Positions 1-8,698 of a stretch of 64,000 nt of DNA are shown here, in pieces. Each line of letters opens with the position of its first letter. The stretch's first letter is position 1. The notes under the pieces are model-generated. The model ran no database searches. It saw nothing but the letters and a program-made list of their open reading frames with translations, and was not told where the DNA came from. This DNA is from Thiococcus pfennigii (GTDB taxonomy: Bacteria; Pseudomonadota; Gammaproteobacteria; Chromatiales; Chromatiaceae), in contig NZ_NRRW01000012.1 in NCBI RefSeq assembly GCF_016583835.1, forward strand, positions 23,680 to 87,679, written 5' to 3'. Position numbers and translations under genes: made by a program.

Positions 1-114
1 AGCGGCGCTGGTGGCGGGATGCGCTGCGCTTTCCCGCCCTACGGCTTTGCGTTGGCCAGCGGCGCTGGTGGCGGGATGCGCTGCGCTTTCCCGCCCTACG
101 GCTTTGCGCTGGGC
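1..114. repeat. Two tandem 57-bp units with a REP-like palindrome
   Basis: Two almost identical 57-bp units lie head to tail (1-57 and 58-114). Each holds a palindromic core, gcgggatgcgctgcgctttc followed by ccgc, at 13-43 and 70-100. Related cores recur at 10600-10630 (inverted) and 10785-10814, so this is a dispersed intergenic repeat of this genome. It lies just upstream of the DUF58 gene, and no coding function is visible. Confidence 0.75.
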
Positions 115-138
115 TCGGGCGAGGAGACCGACTGACCG

Positions 139-1182
139 ATGGCACGCCAGCGATCCGATGACCGGCGACGGCCCGCGACGGCCGCCCGCCGCCGTTCGGC
201 CCGACCCGGGCGCCGGGGCATCGGGCGACTGAAGGCACGCCTGGCCGCGATGATGCGCCGCGTGCCGCTCGGGCGCGACGGCGCCGCGCGGGTCGCGCAG
301 CGCTACATCTTCATCCTGCCCACCGGCGCCGGGCTGATGCTCGCGCTGGTCCTGTTCGTCACGCTGGCCGGTTCGCTGAACTACCAGAACAACCTGGGGC
401 TGCTGTTCACCTTCATCCTCGCCGCGGCCGCCGTCGTCAGCATGCACCAGACCTGGCTCAATCTGCTCGGGCTGGAGGTCTGGGCGACGCCGGGTCCCGG
501 GGTCTTCGCCGGCGACGACGCCCAGTTCACGCTGACGCTGCGCGACCCCGGCCAGCGGGCGCGGGCCGACCTGCGGCTGCGCGGCTGGCTCGGCCGTGTC
601 CACCCAGTGGCGCTCGCCGCCGGCGCCCAGGAGCGGGTCACGCTGACGGTGACGACCGAGCGGCGCGGCCACCAGGCCCTCGGCACGGTGCCGATCGAGA
701 CCGAGTTCCCGCTCGGACTGTTCCGCGCCTGGTGCCTCATCGAGAGCGATGCCCGGGTCGTCGTCTACCCGCGCCCGGCGCCGGTCGCACCGCTGCCGCC
801 GCCGGTCGCCGCAGCCGGCTCGGCGCGCGCCCAGGGTGATCGCGGCGAAGGCGCCGACGACTTCGTCGGGCCGCGCGGCTACCGCCCCGGCGACTCGCCG
901 CGACGCCTCGACTGGAAGGCCCTGGCCCGCGAGCGCGGCCTGATCGTGAAGCAGTTCGGCGGCGATCGCGCCGAGGAGCTGTGGCTCGACTGGGAGCAGG
1001 TCTCGGCGGCCGATGTCGAAACCCGCCTCAGCCGGCTCGCCCGACAGGTGCTCGAGGCCGCCGAGGCCCACGTCCGTTATGGCCTGCGTCTACCCGGGCG
1101 TACGCTGCCGCTCGACTCGGGCGAGCCCCACCGACAACGCTGCCTGGAGGCGCTGGCGACCTTTGGCCAAGACCCACTATAG
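139..1182 (+). CDS. DUF58 domain-containing membrane protein
   Basis: The 347-aa product has an Arg-rich N-terminus, two hydrophobic segments at about residues 55-100, and a C-terminal DUF58 region containing GPRGYRPGD and RRLDWKALAR, the family signature (YxxGDxxRxIDWK type). DUF58 proteins usually sit between a MoxR AAA ATPase and a transglutaminase. The transglutaminase follows here and overlaps by about 20 bases; MoxR would lie outside the window. The role is inferred to be envelope-linked or chaperone-like and is not established. The ATG at 139 follows a gaggag about 13 nt upstream. The ATG at 250 is an alternative start that would remove most of the Arg-rich leader. Confidence 0.85.
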   Translation: MARQRSDDRRRPATAARRRSARPGRRGIGRLKARLAAMMRRVPLGRDGAARVAQRYIFILPTGAGLMLALVLFVTLAGSLNYQNNLGLLFTFILAAAAVVSMHQTWLNLLGLEVWATPGPGVFAGDDAQFTLTLRDPGQRARADLRLRGWLGRVHPVALAAGAQERVTLTVTTERRGHQALGTVPIETEFPLGLFRAWCLIESDARVVVYPRPAPVAPLPPPVAAAGSARAQGDRGEGADDFVGPRGYRPGDSPRRLDWKALARERGLIVKQFGGDRAEELWLDWEQVSAADVETRLSRLARQVLEAAEAHVRYGLRLPGRTLPLDSGEPHRQRCLEALATFGQDPL

Positions 1183-3145
1183 CGAGCACCTCGCCCCGGG
1201 ACAGGTCGGCGCCGTCACGGCGCTGCTCGCGCTCGCGTATCTGCCGCTCGCCCAGTGGCTCGCGCTCCAGGTGAGCCTCTTCGTCGCCGCGGCGCTCGCG
1301 CTGCGTATCGCCGCGCTGCGCTGGCCGGTGCTCGCCCCCGGCCGCTGGTTGCTGCTGCCGCTGACGGCGGCCGGCCTACTCAACGTCCTGAGCGCCTACG
1401 CGACCGTCTCGGGGCGGGCCGCCGGCACGGCCCTGCTCGCGACCATGCTGGTGCTCAAGCTCCTGGAGATCCGCGGTCGGCGCGACGTGCGGCTGCTCGC
1501 GATCCTGTTCGGCTTCCTGCTCGCGAGCCAGTTCCTCTTCGACCAGTCGCCGTTGCTCGTCGTCTACCTACTCGTCCTGCTGGTCGCGGACCTGGCCCTG
1601 ATGGCCGACCTCACGGCCCGCGCCCGACCGCGCCCGCTCGCCGGCGCACTGCGTGCGGCCGGCCGCCTCTTCCTCTTGTCGCTACCGCTCGCGATCGCGC
1701 TCTTCGTCCTCTTCCCGCGGCTCGACAACCCGCTGTGGAGCCTCGGCAACGACGAACAGATCGGGGTCACCGGCCTCTCCGATCAGCTGGAGCCAGGCAG
1801 CATCTCGGAGCTGGTCCTCTCCGGCGAACCGGCCTTCCGCGTCTGGTTCGACGGCCCACCCCCGCCGGCCGAGCAGCTCTACTGGCGCGGCCCCGTGCTC
1901 TGGCGGATGGACGGGCGCCGCTGGGCGCCACGCCCGGACGAGGCGGCGGGGACCGGCGCCCCCCTGGCCGAGGCCGACGGGCGGCTCGGCTACCAGATCG
2001 TCATGGAGCCGAGCGACCAGCGCTGGCTCCTGGCCCTGGACCTGCCCGTCGAGATCCCCGACGGGGCCCACCTGACCGACGACTACCAGGTCCTCGCCAA
2101 GGAGCGCCTGACGACCAGCGAGCGCTACCGGATGGTCTCGGCGACCCGCTACCGCACGACCGCGCCCGACCCGGTGACGGCCGCGGCCGGGCTGGAGTTG
2201 CCGCCGAACGTGACGCCGCGGATGCGCGCCCTGGTCGCCGACTGGACGCGCGACGGGGCGGACGCCGCCCAAGTCGTCGCCCGGGCGCTCGCCCACTTCA
2301 ACCGCGAGCCCTTCTACTACACGCTCGCGCCCCCACTGCTCGGCGGCAATCCGACCGACGAGTTCCTCTTCGAGACCCGTCGCGGCTTCTGCGAGCACTA
2401 CGCGAGCGCCCTCGCCGTGCTGCTGCGCATCGCCGACATCCCGACCCGCGTCGTCCTCGGCTACCACGGCGCCGAGCTCAATCCGCTCGGCGACTACTAC
2501 ATCGTGCGCCAGTCCGACGCCCACGCCTGGGTCGAGGCCTGGCTGCCGGGCGAGGGCTGGCGGCGGATCGACCCGACCGCGGCGATCGCCGCCGAGCGCA
2601 TCGAGCGCAGCCCGGAGCTGAGCGGACTCGGCGCCCGGGCGCCGCTGCGCTTCGGCAGCGAGGAGCTCGACCGCATCGCCCGCCTCGCCCACGGGCTGCG
2701 CCTCGTCGCCGACGCGCTGGAGGCCGGCTGGCAGAATTGGGTGCTCGACTTCTCCAACGCCGACCAGCTGGCGCTGCTGTCGGCGATCGGGCTGGGCTAC
2801 CTGAGCAACTATGGCCTGGCCGTCGCGATGATCCTGGTCGGTGCGACCGTCCTCGGTGTCACGGTCCTGTATCTCGCCCGAGGTCGGCCGCGCGACCCGC
2901 TGGAGGTCCTGTTCGAGCGCTTCGCCGCCCGCCTCGCCCGGGTCGGTCTCCGACGCCGCCCGCGCGAGGGTCCGCGCGACTTCGGCCAGCGGGTCGCGGC
3001 CCGCCGCCCGGACCTGCGGCCGCAGATCGAGCCCTTCCTGGGGCTGTACCTGCGCCTGCGCTACGGCCGCGCCGATCCGAAGGTCGGCCTGCCGGCGCTC
3101 AGGCAGCGTCTGCGGCGGGTCCGTCCGCGCCGGCAGCGCCGCTGA
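1163..3145 (+). CDS. tgpA: TgpA-type membrane transglutaminase (DUF3488-transglutaminase-DUF4129)
   Basis: This is a 660-aa inner-membrane protein. The N-terminal half is a series of hydrophobic helices (DUF3488). A transglutaminase-like core follows, with the Cys-His-Asp triad visible as C410 (RRGFCEHYAS), H454 (DAHAWVEAW) and D470 (RRIDPTA). One more membrane helix and a basic DUF4129-like tail end the protein. TgpA of Pseudomonas is an essential periplasmic-facing protein-glutamine gamma-glutamyltransferase; transfer of that function here is by family. The frame is open further upstream inside the DUF58 gene. The TTG at 1163, 12 nt after a GGAGG, gives the usual family length and a short overlap consistent with translational coupling. 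Its 3' end converges on the flippase gene with only 6 bases between them. Confidence 0.87.
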   Translation: MAKTHYSEHLAPGQVGAVTALLALAYLPLAQWLALQVSLFVAAALALRIAALRWPVLAPGRWLLLPLTAAGLLNVLSAYATVSGRAAGTALLATMLVLKLLEIRGRRDVRLLAILFGFLLASQFLFDQSPLLVVYLLVLLVADLALMADLTARARPRPLAGALRAAGRLFLLSLPLAIALFVLFPRLDNPLWSLGNDEQIGVTGLSDQLEPGSISELVLSGEPAFRVWFDGPPPPAEQLYWRGPVLWRMDGRRWAPRPDEAAGTGAPLAEADGRLGYQIVMEPSDQRWLLALDLPVEIPDGAHLTDDYQVLAKERLTTSERYRMVSATRYRTTAPDPVTAAAGLELPPNVTPRMRALVADWTRDGADAAQVVARALAHFNREPFYYTLAPPLLGGNPTDEFLFETRRGFCEHYASALAVLLRIADIPTRVVLGYHGAELNPLGDYYIVRQSDAHAWVEAWLPGEGWRRIDPTAAIAAERIERSPELSGLGARAPLRFGSEELDRIARLAHGLRLVADALEAGWQNWVLDFSNADQLALLSAIGLGYLSNYGLAVAMILVGATVLGVTVLYLARGRPRDPLEVLFERFAARLARVGLRRRPREGPRDFGQRVAARRPDLRPQIEPFLGLYLRLRYGRADPKVGLPALRQRLRRVRPRRQRR

Positions 3146-3151
3146 CGGGTC

Positions 3152-4639
3152 TCAACTCGCCGCACCGGCGCCGCGGCGCAGCAGCCGGCGCCCGTCGAGC
3201 GCCGCGACGACCGCCAGGTAGAAGGCCATGCACAGGGTCCCGGCGAGCGGCGCACCCCAACCGAACTGCGTCACCAGCACCCGACTGCCCAGATAGAGGG
3301 CGACGCCGAAGGCCAGATAGCCGAGGACGCGCCCGACCTCGTAGGGTACCGGGTAGTAGCGCCGCCCGAGCAGGTAGGAGATCGTCACCATCGCGCCATA
3401 GCAGGCCAGATGCGCCCAGGCCGCCCCCGCGTAGCCCCAGCGCGGCACCGACCACAAGAGCAGCGCGACCGTGATCGCCGAGCCGATTAGCGCGACGCCG
3501 GCCCCCAGCAGGGTGCGATCGGTCAGCTTGTACCAAATCGAGAGATTGACATACACGCCAAGCAGGGCGTTCGCGAGGAGCAGCACGGGCACCACATGGA
3601 GCCCCTCGCGGTAGGCGGCGCCGACGAAGTACTGGAACAGGTCCAGATAGAGGGTCACGAGCAGGAACAGGAAGACGCAGCCGATCACGAACCAGTTCAG
3701 CACCAGGGCGTAGATCTCGCGCGCGTCGCGCTCCTTTGCATAGCTGAAGAAGAAGGGCTCACCGGCGTAGCGGAAGGCCTGGATGAACAGCATCATCAGG
3801 ATCGAGAGCTTGTAGCAGGCGCTGTAGATCCCGAGCTGTGCCATGTTGGTCTCGGGGTCATGGGGCAGCAGGTACTTGAGCGCCGCGCGGTCGAGCATCT
3901 CGTTGGTGATGCCGGCGAAGCCGATCACGACCATCGGCAGCGAGTAGCGCAGCAGGACCCGCAGCAGCCCCGGATCGAAGCCGCCGAAGCCGCCGCGCAG
4001 CTGCGGCGCCAGCAGCAGGAGCTTGAGCAGGCTCGCCGCCAGGTTGGCGATGAAGACATAGCCGACGCCGATCCGAGGATCCCACAGCGAGCCGAGCAGG
4101 GACTCGGGGTCGGCCTGCCAGGCCTGCCGGCAGAGGTAGACGAAGAACAGGGTCAGCCCGACATTGGCCGCGATCTCCAGGAGCTTGATCGTCGCGAAGC
4201 GCAGCGCCCGCTCCTCGGCGCGCAGCCGCGCGAAGGCCGCGGCCCCGATGGAGTCCAACGCCAGGATCGCCGCGCACCACCAGATGTACTCGGGGTGCTC
4301 GGGGTGGCGCAGCAGGTCCGCGAGCGGCCCCTGGTAGAGGAGCACGAAGACCAGGAAGGCGCCGTTGACGAGGGCGAGGAAGCGCAGCACGGTCCCGTAG
4401 ACGGTCGCCGGCGCCCAGTCCCCGCGCGAGCGGAAGCGGAAGTAGCCGGTCTCCAGCCCGAACAGCAGGACCACGGCCAGAAAGCCCATGTAGGCGTAGA
4501 GCTCGGCGACTACCCCGTACTCGGCCGGGGCGAAGGTGTAGGTCAGCAGCGGGACCAGCAGGTAGTTGAGCAGGCGGCCGAAGACGCTGCTCAGGCCATA
4601 GATGGCCGTCTGGGAGGCGAGTCGCTTGAGCGGATTCAA
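3152..4639 (-). CDS. Oligosaccharide/polysaccharide flippase (Wzx/MOP superfamily)
   Basis: This 495-aa protein has about 12-14 hydrophobic segments spread along its length. The N-terminus (NPLKRLASQTAIYGLSSVFG, then a helix containing NYLLVPLLTYTF) is typical of RfbX/Wzx-like lipopolysaccharide biosynthesis proteins of the MOP superfamily. Such proteins move undecaprenyl-linked sugar units across the inner membrane. No glycosyltransferase cluster surrounds it, so its substrate cannot be inferred, though an rfbD gene lies further along the window. The gene converges on tgpA. The start is the ATG at 4639. Confidence 0.83.
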   Translation of the reverse strand: MNPLKRLASQTAIYGLSSVFGRLLNYLLVPLLTYTFAPAEYGVVAELYAYMGFLAVVLLFGLETGYFRFRSRGDWAPATVYGTVLRFLALVNGAFLVFVLLYQGPLADLLRHPEHPEYIWWCAAILALDSIGAAAFARLRAEERALRFATIKLLEIAANVGLTLFFVYLCRQAWQADPESLLGSLWDPRIGVGYVFIANLAASLLKLLLLAPQLRGGFGGFDPGLLRVLLRYSLPMVVIGFAGITNEMLDRAALKYLLPHDPETNMAQLGIYSACYKLSILMMLFIQAFRYAGEPFFFSYAKERDAREIYALVLNWFVIGCVFLFLLVTLYLDLFQYFVGAAYREGLHVVPVLLLANALLGVYVNLSIWYKLTDRTLLGAGVALIGSAITVALLLWSVPRWGYAGAAWAHLACYGAMVTISYLLGRRYYPVPYEVGRVLGYLAFGVALYLGSRVLVTQFGWGAPLAGTLCMAFYLAVVAALDGRRLLRRGAGAAS

Positions 4640-4754
4640 TGCGGGGATCCTGATCGCAGCCGTCTCCGGCCGGGTGTCGACAGAGTTTACCCGCAGACCC
4701 CGGGGTCACGGCAGGGCGATCAGGTACCCGGCCCCGGCGACATCGGCCCGGGCC

Positions 4755-4821
4755 GCCGGGTTAGGCGCGCCACCACGGCGGTCGCTGAACAGGCACGGGC
4801 CGGCACGCGCCGTAACCCGAC
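4755..4821. repeat. Palindromic intergenic repeat (gggtta...taaccc family), copy 1
   Basis: About 67 bp bounded by gccgggtta and taacccgac, with an inner ggcgcgcc/ggcacgcgcc pair. Related copies lie at 18557-18623 (inverted) and 26862-26928. It occupies the gap between the flippase and glycine-zipper genes. Confidence 0.6.
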
Positions 4822-4828
4822 AGCGGCC

Positions 4829-5176
4829 TCAGCGGGGCGGCCCCCCGCGCCAACCGGAGTGACCGCACCGCCCCTGCTTCCAGAGGCCGGGCGGGCACGG
4901 GCCATCGGCATAATAGCGGGGCGGTGGCGGGCCCTTGTGGCGATAGCTGCGGTCATCCTCGCCGGCCGTGGCGACCGCGGCGGCGGCCGCCCCGCCGAGT
5001 CCGCTGCCGAGGATCGCCCCGTCACGGCCGCCGAGCTCGCCACCGACGATCGCGCCCAGGGCGGCGCCGAGCCCACCGCCGATGGCGGCGCGGGTCGTCG
5101 TATCAGCGGCCGGCGCGACCGTCGGCAGCACCGTGATTGCGAGCGCGATCGTCAGTAGGCGAATGGGGCTGATCAT
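4829..5176 (-). CDS. Secreted glycine-zipper protein, copy 1
   Basis: This is a 115-aa protein with a Sec-type signal peptide (hydrophobic run to APAA, about residue 24). A Gly/Ala zipper follows at residues 30-70 (AAIGGGLGAALGAIVGGELG and a second Gly-rich stretch), and the tail is Pro/Gly-rich with two Cys residues. Glycine-zipper segments of this kind occur in outer-membrane and 17-kDa-antigen-like proteins and mediate helix packing in membranes. The biological role is unknown. The neighbouring gene at 5333-5665 is a clear paralogue: the first ~75 residues match closely and the tails are unrelated. Start ATG at 5176. Confidence 0.65.
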   Translation of the reverse strand: MISPIRLLTIALAITVLPTVAPAADTTTRAAIGGGLGAALGAIVGGELGGRDGAILGSGLGGAAAAAVATAGEDDRSYRHKGPPPPRYYADGPCPPGLWKQGRCGHSGWRGGPPR

Positions 5177-5332
5177 GACGGTACCTTCCTGTCTCGGTCG
5201 GGGACGGCGATGATGCCGGGGCGATTCCGAACGTCTGCTGAACGCCGCCTAACGCCGAGGCCATGCGACCGGGCGGACACGACCCGTCGGCCTGACGACG
5301 GGCCGGCAGCGGTGGCGGGACCATCGGCGAAT

Positions 5333-5665
5333 TCAGTCATCATCATCGTCGTCATCCGGTTCGCGACCGCGATGCCGGTAGCGATCGCAATCGCGATAGC
5401 GCGCCTGATAGCGGTCGTCGTGGCGATGCCGGTGGCGACGATCGTCGTCGAGCGACGTGGCAAGCGCGGCAGCCGCCGCGCCGCCGAGGCCGCTGCCGAG
5501 AATCGCCCCGTCACGGCCGCCGAACTCGCCGCCGACGATGGCGCCCAGGGCGGCGCCGAGCCCACCGCCGATGGCGGCGCGGGTCGTCGTGTCGGCGGCC
5601 ACCGCGACCGCCGGGAGCACGGCGGTCGCCAGCGCGATCGTGAATACGCGAATGGGGGTGATCAT
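5333..5665 (-). CDS. Secreted glycine-zipper protein, copy 2
   Basis: The 110-aa paralogue of the adjacent 4829-5176 gene has the same signal peptide type and zipper segment (TTTRAAIGGGLGAALGAIVG). Its tail is rich in His, Arg, Tyr and Asp and ends in a run of seven Asp residues. The His/Asp-rich end could bind metal, which is inference only. The frame stays open far upstream into the amylosucrase locus, but the ATG at 5665, aligned with the paralogue's start, is the only start that places the signal peptide at the N-terminus. Upstream non-coding DNA of the two genes is also similar, pointing to tandem duplication of the whole unit. Confidence 0.63.
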   Translation of the reverse strand: MITPIRVFTIALATAVLPAVAVAADTTTRAAIGGGLGAALGAIVGGEFGGRDGAILGSGLGGAAAAALATSLDDDRRHRHRHDDRYQARYRDCDRYRHRGREPDDDDDDD

Positions 5666-5866
5666 GACGAGGCCAACTCGTTTCGGTCCGTGGCAGCGAT
5701 GATGCCTCGACGATTCTGAACGTCCGCTGAACCCCGCCCGGCGCGCGGGCGGCTCGCCACGACCGAGCCGCGCCTTCCTTCCACCGAGCCGCACTGTTAC
5801 CCTTCCGGCCAATCGAGCCCATCGCCGGCGCCACCGGCGGGGCCGGCCCCAACCGCGACCAGCCTG

Positions 5867-7840
5867 ATGTACGAGCAGATCTCCCACGCCCTCCTCAACG
5901 ACATCCTCGACGAGTTCCACCCGGACCTCGGGCGCGAGGACCTGCGCCACTTCTACACGCGGCTCGGCGCCAACTTCTATGCGATCCACTCGCTGTTCGG
6001 CCACCTCTACGGCCACCGCGACGACTTCAAGCAGCAGATCGTCCGTCTGACCGAGCGGCTCGCCCGGGCCTACGTCGACCGCTCCGACGTACTCAAACAG
6101 CGCGACATGGCCCGCGAGAAGGACCACAACTGGTTCCTCAGCCAGGAGTGGGTCGGCATGGCCCTCTATTCGAACGGCTTCGCCGACACCCTCCAAGGCC
6201 TCACCGAGCGGCTGCCCTATCTCACCGAGCTCGGCGTCAACCTGGTCCACGTGATGCCGATCCTGAAGTGTCCGCTCAAGGCCAGCGACGGCGGCTACGC
6301 GGTCAGCGATTTCCGCGACATCGACCCGCGTGCCGGCACCCTGGAGGATCTGGCCGTCCTCGCCGAGTCGATGCGCAGACGCGAGATCCTGCTGACGCTC
6401 GACGTGGTCGTCAACCACACCTCCGACGAGCACCCCTGGGCGCAACGCGCGCGCGCCGGCGAGAAGACCTACCAGGACTTCTACTACCTGTTCCCGAACC
6501 GCGACGTCCCGGACATGTTCGAGGAGACGATGCCGGAGGTCTTCCCCGAGACCGCCCCCGGCAACTTCACCTGGGACGAGTCGCTGCAACGCTGGGTGAT
6601 GACGGTCTTCAACCACTACCAGTGGGACCTCAACTACACCAATCCGGCGGTGTTCATCGAGATGGTGGACATCATCCTGTTCTGGGCCAACCAGGGCGCC
6701 GACATCGTGCGCCTCGACGCCGTCGCCTTCCTCTGGAAGAAGATTGGCACGACCTGTCAGAACAACCGCGAGGCGCACCTGATCCTCCAGCTGATGAAGG
6801 ACTGCTGCCAGGTCGTCGCCCCGGGGGTGCTGTTCATCGCCGAGGCGATCGTCGCCCCGCTGGAGATCATCAAGTATTTCGGCGAGGACGCGGTGATCGC
6901 CAAGGAGTGCGAGATCGCCTACAACGCCACCTTCATGGCCCTGCTCTGGGACGCGATCGCGACGAAGAACGCCAAGCTCCTCACCCAGGGGCTCAAGAGC
7001 CTGCCTGGCAAGCTCGACCGGGCGACCTGGCTCAACTATGTACGCTGCCACGACGACATCGGCCTCGGCTTCGACGATGCCGACATCCGCGCCTGCGGCT
7101 ATGAGCCCCATGCGCACCGCCGCTTCCTCGTCGACTGGTTCACCGGCAACTACGAGGGGTCGCCCGCCCGCGGCCGGCCGTTCGGCGTCAACGCCAAGAC
7201 CGGCGATGCCCGCATCGCCGGGGCGCTGGCCTCGCTCGTCGGCCTCGAGGTCGCCCTCGAGCAGGGCGACACCAAGGGGATCGACATCGCCATCGAGCAG
7301 ATCCTGACGCTGCACGCGATGATCATGTCCTTCGGCGGCATCCCGCTGATCTGGTACGGCGACGAGGTCGGCACCCTCAACGACAACACCTTCCTCAACG
7401 ACGAGGCCAAGGCCGGCGACACCCGCTGGGTCCACCGCCCGCATATCGACTGGCTGCGCAACGATCGGCGACAGCAGCGCGGCGCCGTCGAGCAGCGCAT
7501 CTTCGACGGGCTCAAGCGCCTGATCGCGGTGCGCAAGACGACGGCGGCCTTCGCGGACTTCAACAACCGCGAACTGATCGACGTCGCCAACCCGCACCTG
7601 TTCGTCTTCCTGCGCACGCACCCGATGATGCCGACCGACACGGTGCTCGTCGCCGCCAACTTCAACGAGGTGCCCCAGTACCTGGACATCGGCGACCTGG
7701 GCCATCGCGGGCTGTTCCGCCACGGTCAGCCCCGCGACCTGGTCACCGGCGAATCCCCGGCCATCTTCAACGGCCGCCTGGTCATCCCGCCGTTCCGCTT
7801 CTACTGGCTCACCGACCAGCGCCCGGGCATCGCGCTGTAG
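5867..7840 (+). CDS. ams: Amylosucrase (GH13 subfamily 4)
   Basis: This 657-aa alpha-amylase-fold enzyme is predicted to make alpha-1,4-glucan from sucrose, releasing fructose. The amylosucrase N-terminal helical region is present (RLGANFYAIHSLFGHLYG), followed by the (beta/alpha)8 barrel. Catalytic positions are visible: nucleophile D284 in IVRLDAVAF, acid/base E326 in LFIAEAIV, and D396 in RCHDDIG. These blocks match Neisseria polysaccharea amylosucrase more closely than sucrose phosphorylase or trehalose synthase. It is cytoplasmic, as no signal peptide is seen. It stands alone with no sucrose synthesis gene beside it. In a sulfur-oxidising phototroph it would most simply link sucrose to glycogen-like storage, which is inference. 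Confidence 0.85.
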   Translation: MYEQISHALLNDILDEFHPDLGREDLRHFYTRLGANFYAIHSLFGHLYGHRDDFKQQIVRLTERLARAYVDRSDVLKQRDMAREKDHNWFLSQEWVGMALYSNGFADTLQGLTERLPYLTELGVNLVHVMPILKCPLKASDGGYAVSDFRDIDPRAGTLEDLAVLAESMRRREILLTLDVVVNHTSDEHPWAQRARAGEKTYQDFYYLFPNRDVPDMFEETMPEVFPETAPGNFTWDESLQRWVMTVFNHYQWDLNYTNPAVFIEMVDIILFWANQGADIVRLDAVAFLWKKIGTTCQNNREAHLILQLMKDCCQVVAPGVLFIAEAIVAPLEIIKYFGEDAVIAKECEIAYNATFMALLWDAIATKNAKLLTQGLKSLPGKLDRATWLNYVRCHDDIGLGFDDADIRACGYEPHAHRRFLVDWFTGNYEGSPARGRPFGVNAKTGDARIAGALASLVGLEVALEQGDTKGIDIAIEQILTLHAMIMSFGGIPLIWYGDEVGTLNDNTFLNDEAKAGDTRWVHRPHIDWLRNDRRQQRGAVEQRIFDGLKRLIAVRKTTAAFADFNNRELIDVANPHLFVFLRTHPMMPTDTVLVAANFNEVPQYLDIGDLGHRGLFRHGQPRDLVTGESPAIFNGRLVIPPFRFYWLTDQRPGIAL

Positions 7841-7875
7841 GGCGCCCGTCCCGTCTCCCGGCGACTCGGGGCATA

Positions 7876-8331
7876 ATGGCACGATCGACCAACCCGGAGC
7901 AGCGCCCGACCATGGCCCCGACCCACCGCCCCAAAGCCCCGAAGACCGACCCGACGGCCTCCGCCCGACTCGACCGCATCGTCGCCGACGCGCGCCGCGC
8001 CCGCGACGAGCGCGAGGCCGGCTACCGCGAGCAGGCCCTCAAGCTCTACCCCTGGGTCTGCGGACGCTGCGGCCGCGCCTTCGAGCGCACCAACCTGCGC
8101 GAGCTGACCGTCCACCACAAGGACATGAATCACGACAACAATCCGCCCGACGGCAGCAACTGGGAGCTCTTGTGCCTGTACTGCCACGACAACGAGCACC
8201 AGAAGTACGAGGAGCACATGGCCGCCAAGGCCGCCGGTGCCGCGGGCGGGCGCGACCAGGGAAGGCAGACGACCTACCGGCCGTTCGGCGACCTCGGCGC
8301 ACTGCTGAAGCAGGACGACGACCCGAAGTGA
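7876..8331 (+). CDS. yajD: YajD family HNH nuclease
   Basis: This 151-aa protein contains an HNH domain with two Cys pairs, VCGRCGRAF and CLYCHDNEH, and the conserved block LRELTVHHKDMNHDNNP. It closely follows E. coli YajD, including GYREQALKLYPWVCGRCGR and the end motif PFGDLGALL. YajD-type proteins are small HNH endonuclease-fold proteins of uncertain substrate. An N-terminal basic extension of ~45 residues precedes the conserved part. The ATG at 7912 is an alternative start with a comparable upstream GGAG. The gene follows the amylosucrase by 35 bp. Confidence 0.83.
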   Translation: MARSTNPEQRPTMAPTHRPKAPKTDPTASARLDRIVADARRARDEREAGYREQALKLYPWVCGRCGRAFERTNLRELTVHHKDMNHDNNPPDGSNWELLCLYCHDNEHQKYEEHMAAKAAGAAGGRDQGRQTTYRPFGDLGALLKQDDDPK

Positions 8332-8437
8332 CCCCCGCGGCGCGGGCCATCGCATCGATGATCGGTCCCAAGCCAGGCCCCGATGGGACCGAGCAGGGCA
8401 GCCGGTTGACTCATCGGTATGTCCCGCTATGCTCTGA

Positions 8438-8614
8438 GGCGATTGCCGGAAACAAACCGACCGGATGACGCCGGACTTTCGTCTGTCTTCCCGGACTTTC
8501 GTCTGTCTTCAAGGAGCGAGCGCAGGAGCCTAGCCCAGCGATGTGAGTGCGCTCGCGACACAGAAGGCGGGCGAAAAGACAAGCCAGACGGTTTGTTTGT
8601 TGACAGAAATCGCC
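8438..8614. mobile_element. MITE-like structured inverted-repeat element, copy A
   Basis: This 177-bp element begins ggcgattgcc and ends aatcgcc, and is flanked on both sides by the direct repeat TGA (8435-8437 and 8615-8617). The next stem pairs aaacaaaccg on the left with cggtttgttt on the right. An inner stem pairs gcgagcgc with gcgctcgc. A 20-bp tandem duplication (8471-8510) sits in the left arm. The related copy at 59536-59692 has different stem sequences that also pair. No reading frame is present inside, so a transposase would have to act in trans. It occupies the gap between yajD and the 87-aa gene; the rest of that gap shows nothing recognisable. Confidence 0.72.
8471..8510. repeat. 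20-bp tandem duplication inside element A
   Basis: The unit ccggactttcgtctgtcttc occurs twice head to tail. It is absent from the left arm of copy B and accounts for the 20-bp greater length of copy A. Confidence 0.85.
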
Positions 8615-8698
8615 TGAGGTCGTGGATCGCGCGTCCCCGTCCGTTCCCGGCAAGGCCCCCGGCCGGCTCAGGCCCGCGACATCGCGCTTGCCATCGCC

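Noticed and set aside
5666..7882. Upstream extension of the second glycine-zipper frame across the amylosucrase locus
   Set aside because: The extension is antisense to a well-supported enzyme. The signal peptide and the paralogue's start place the true start at 5665.
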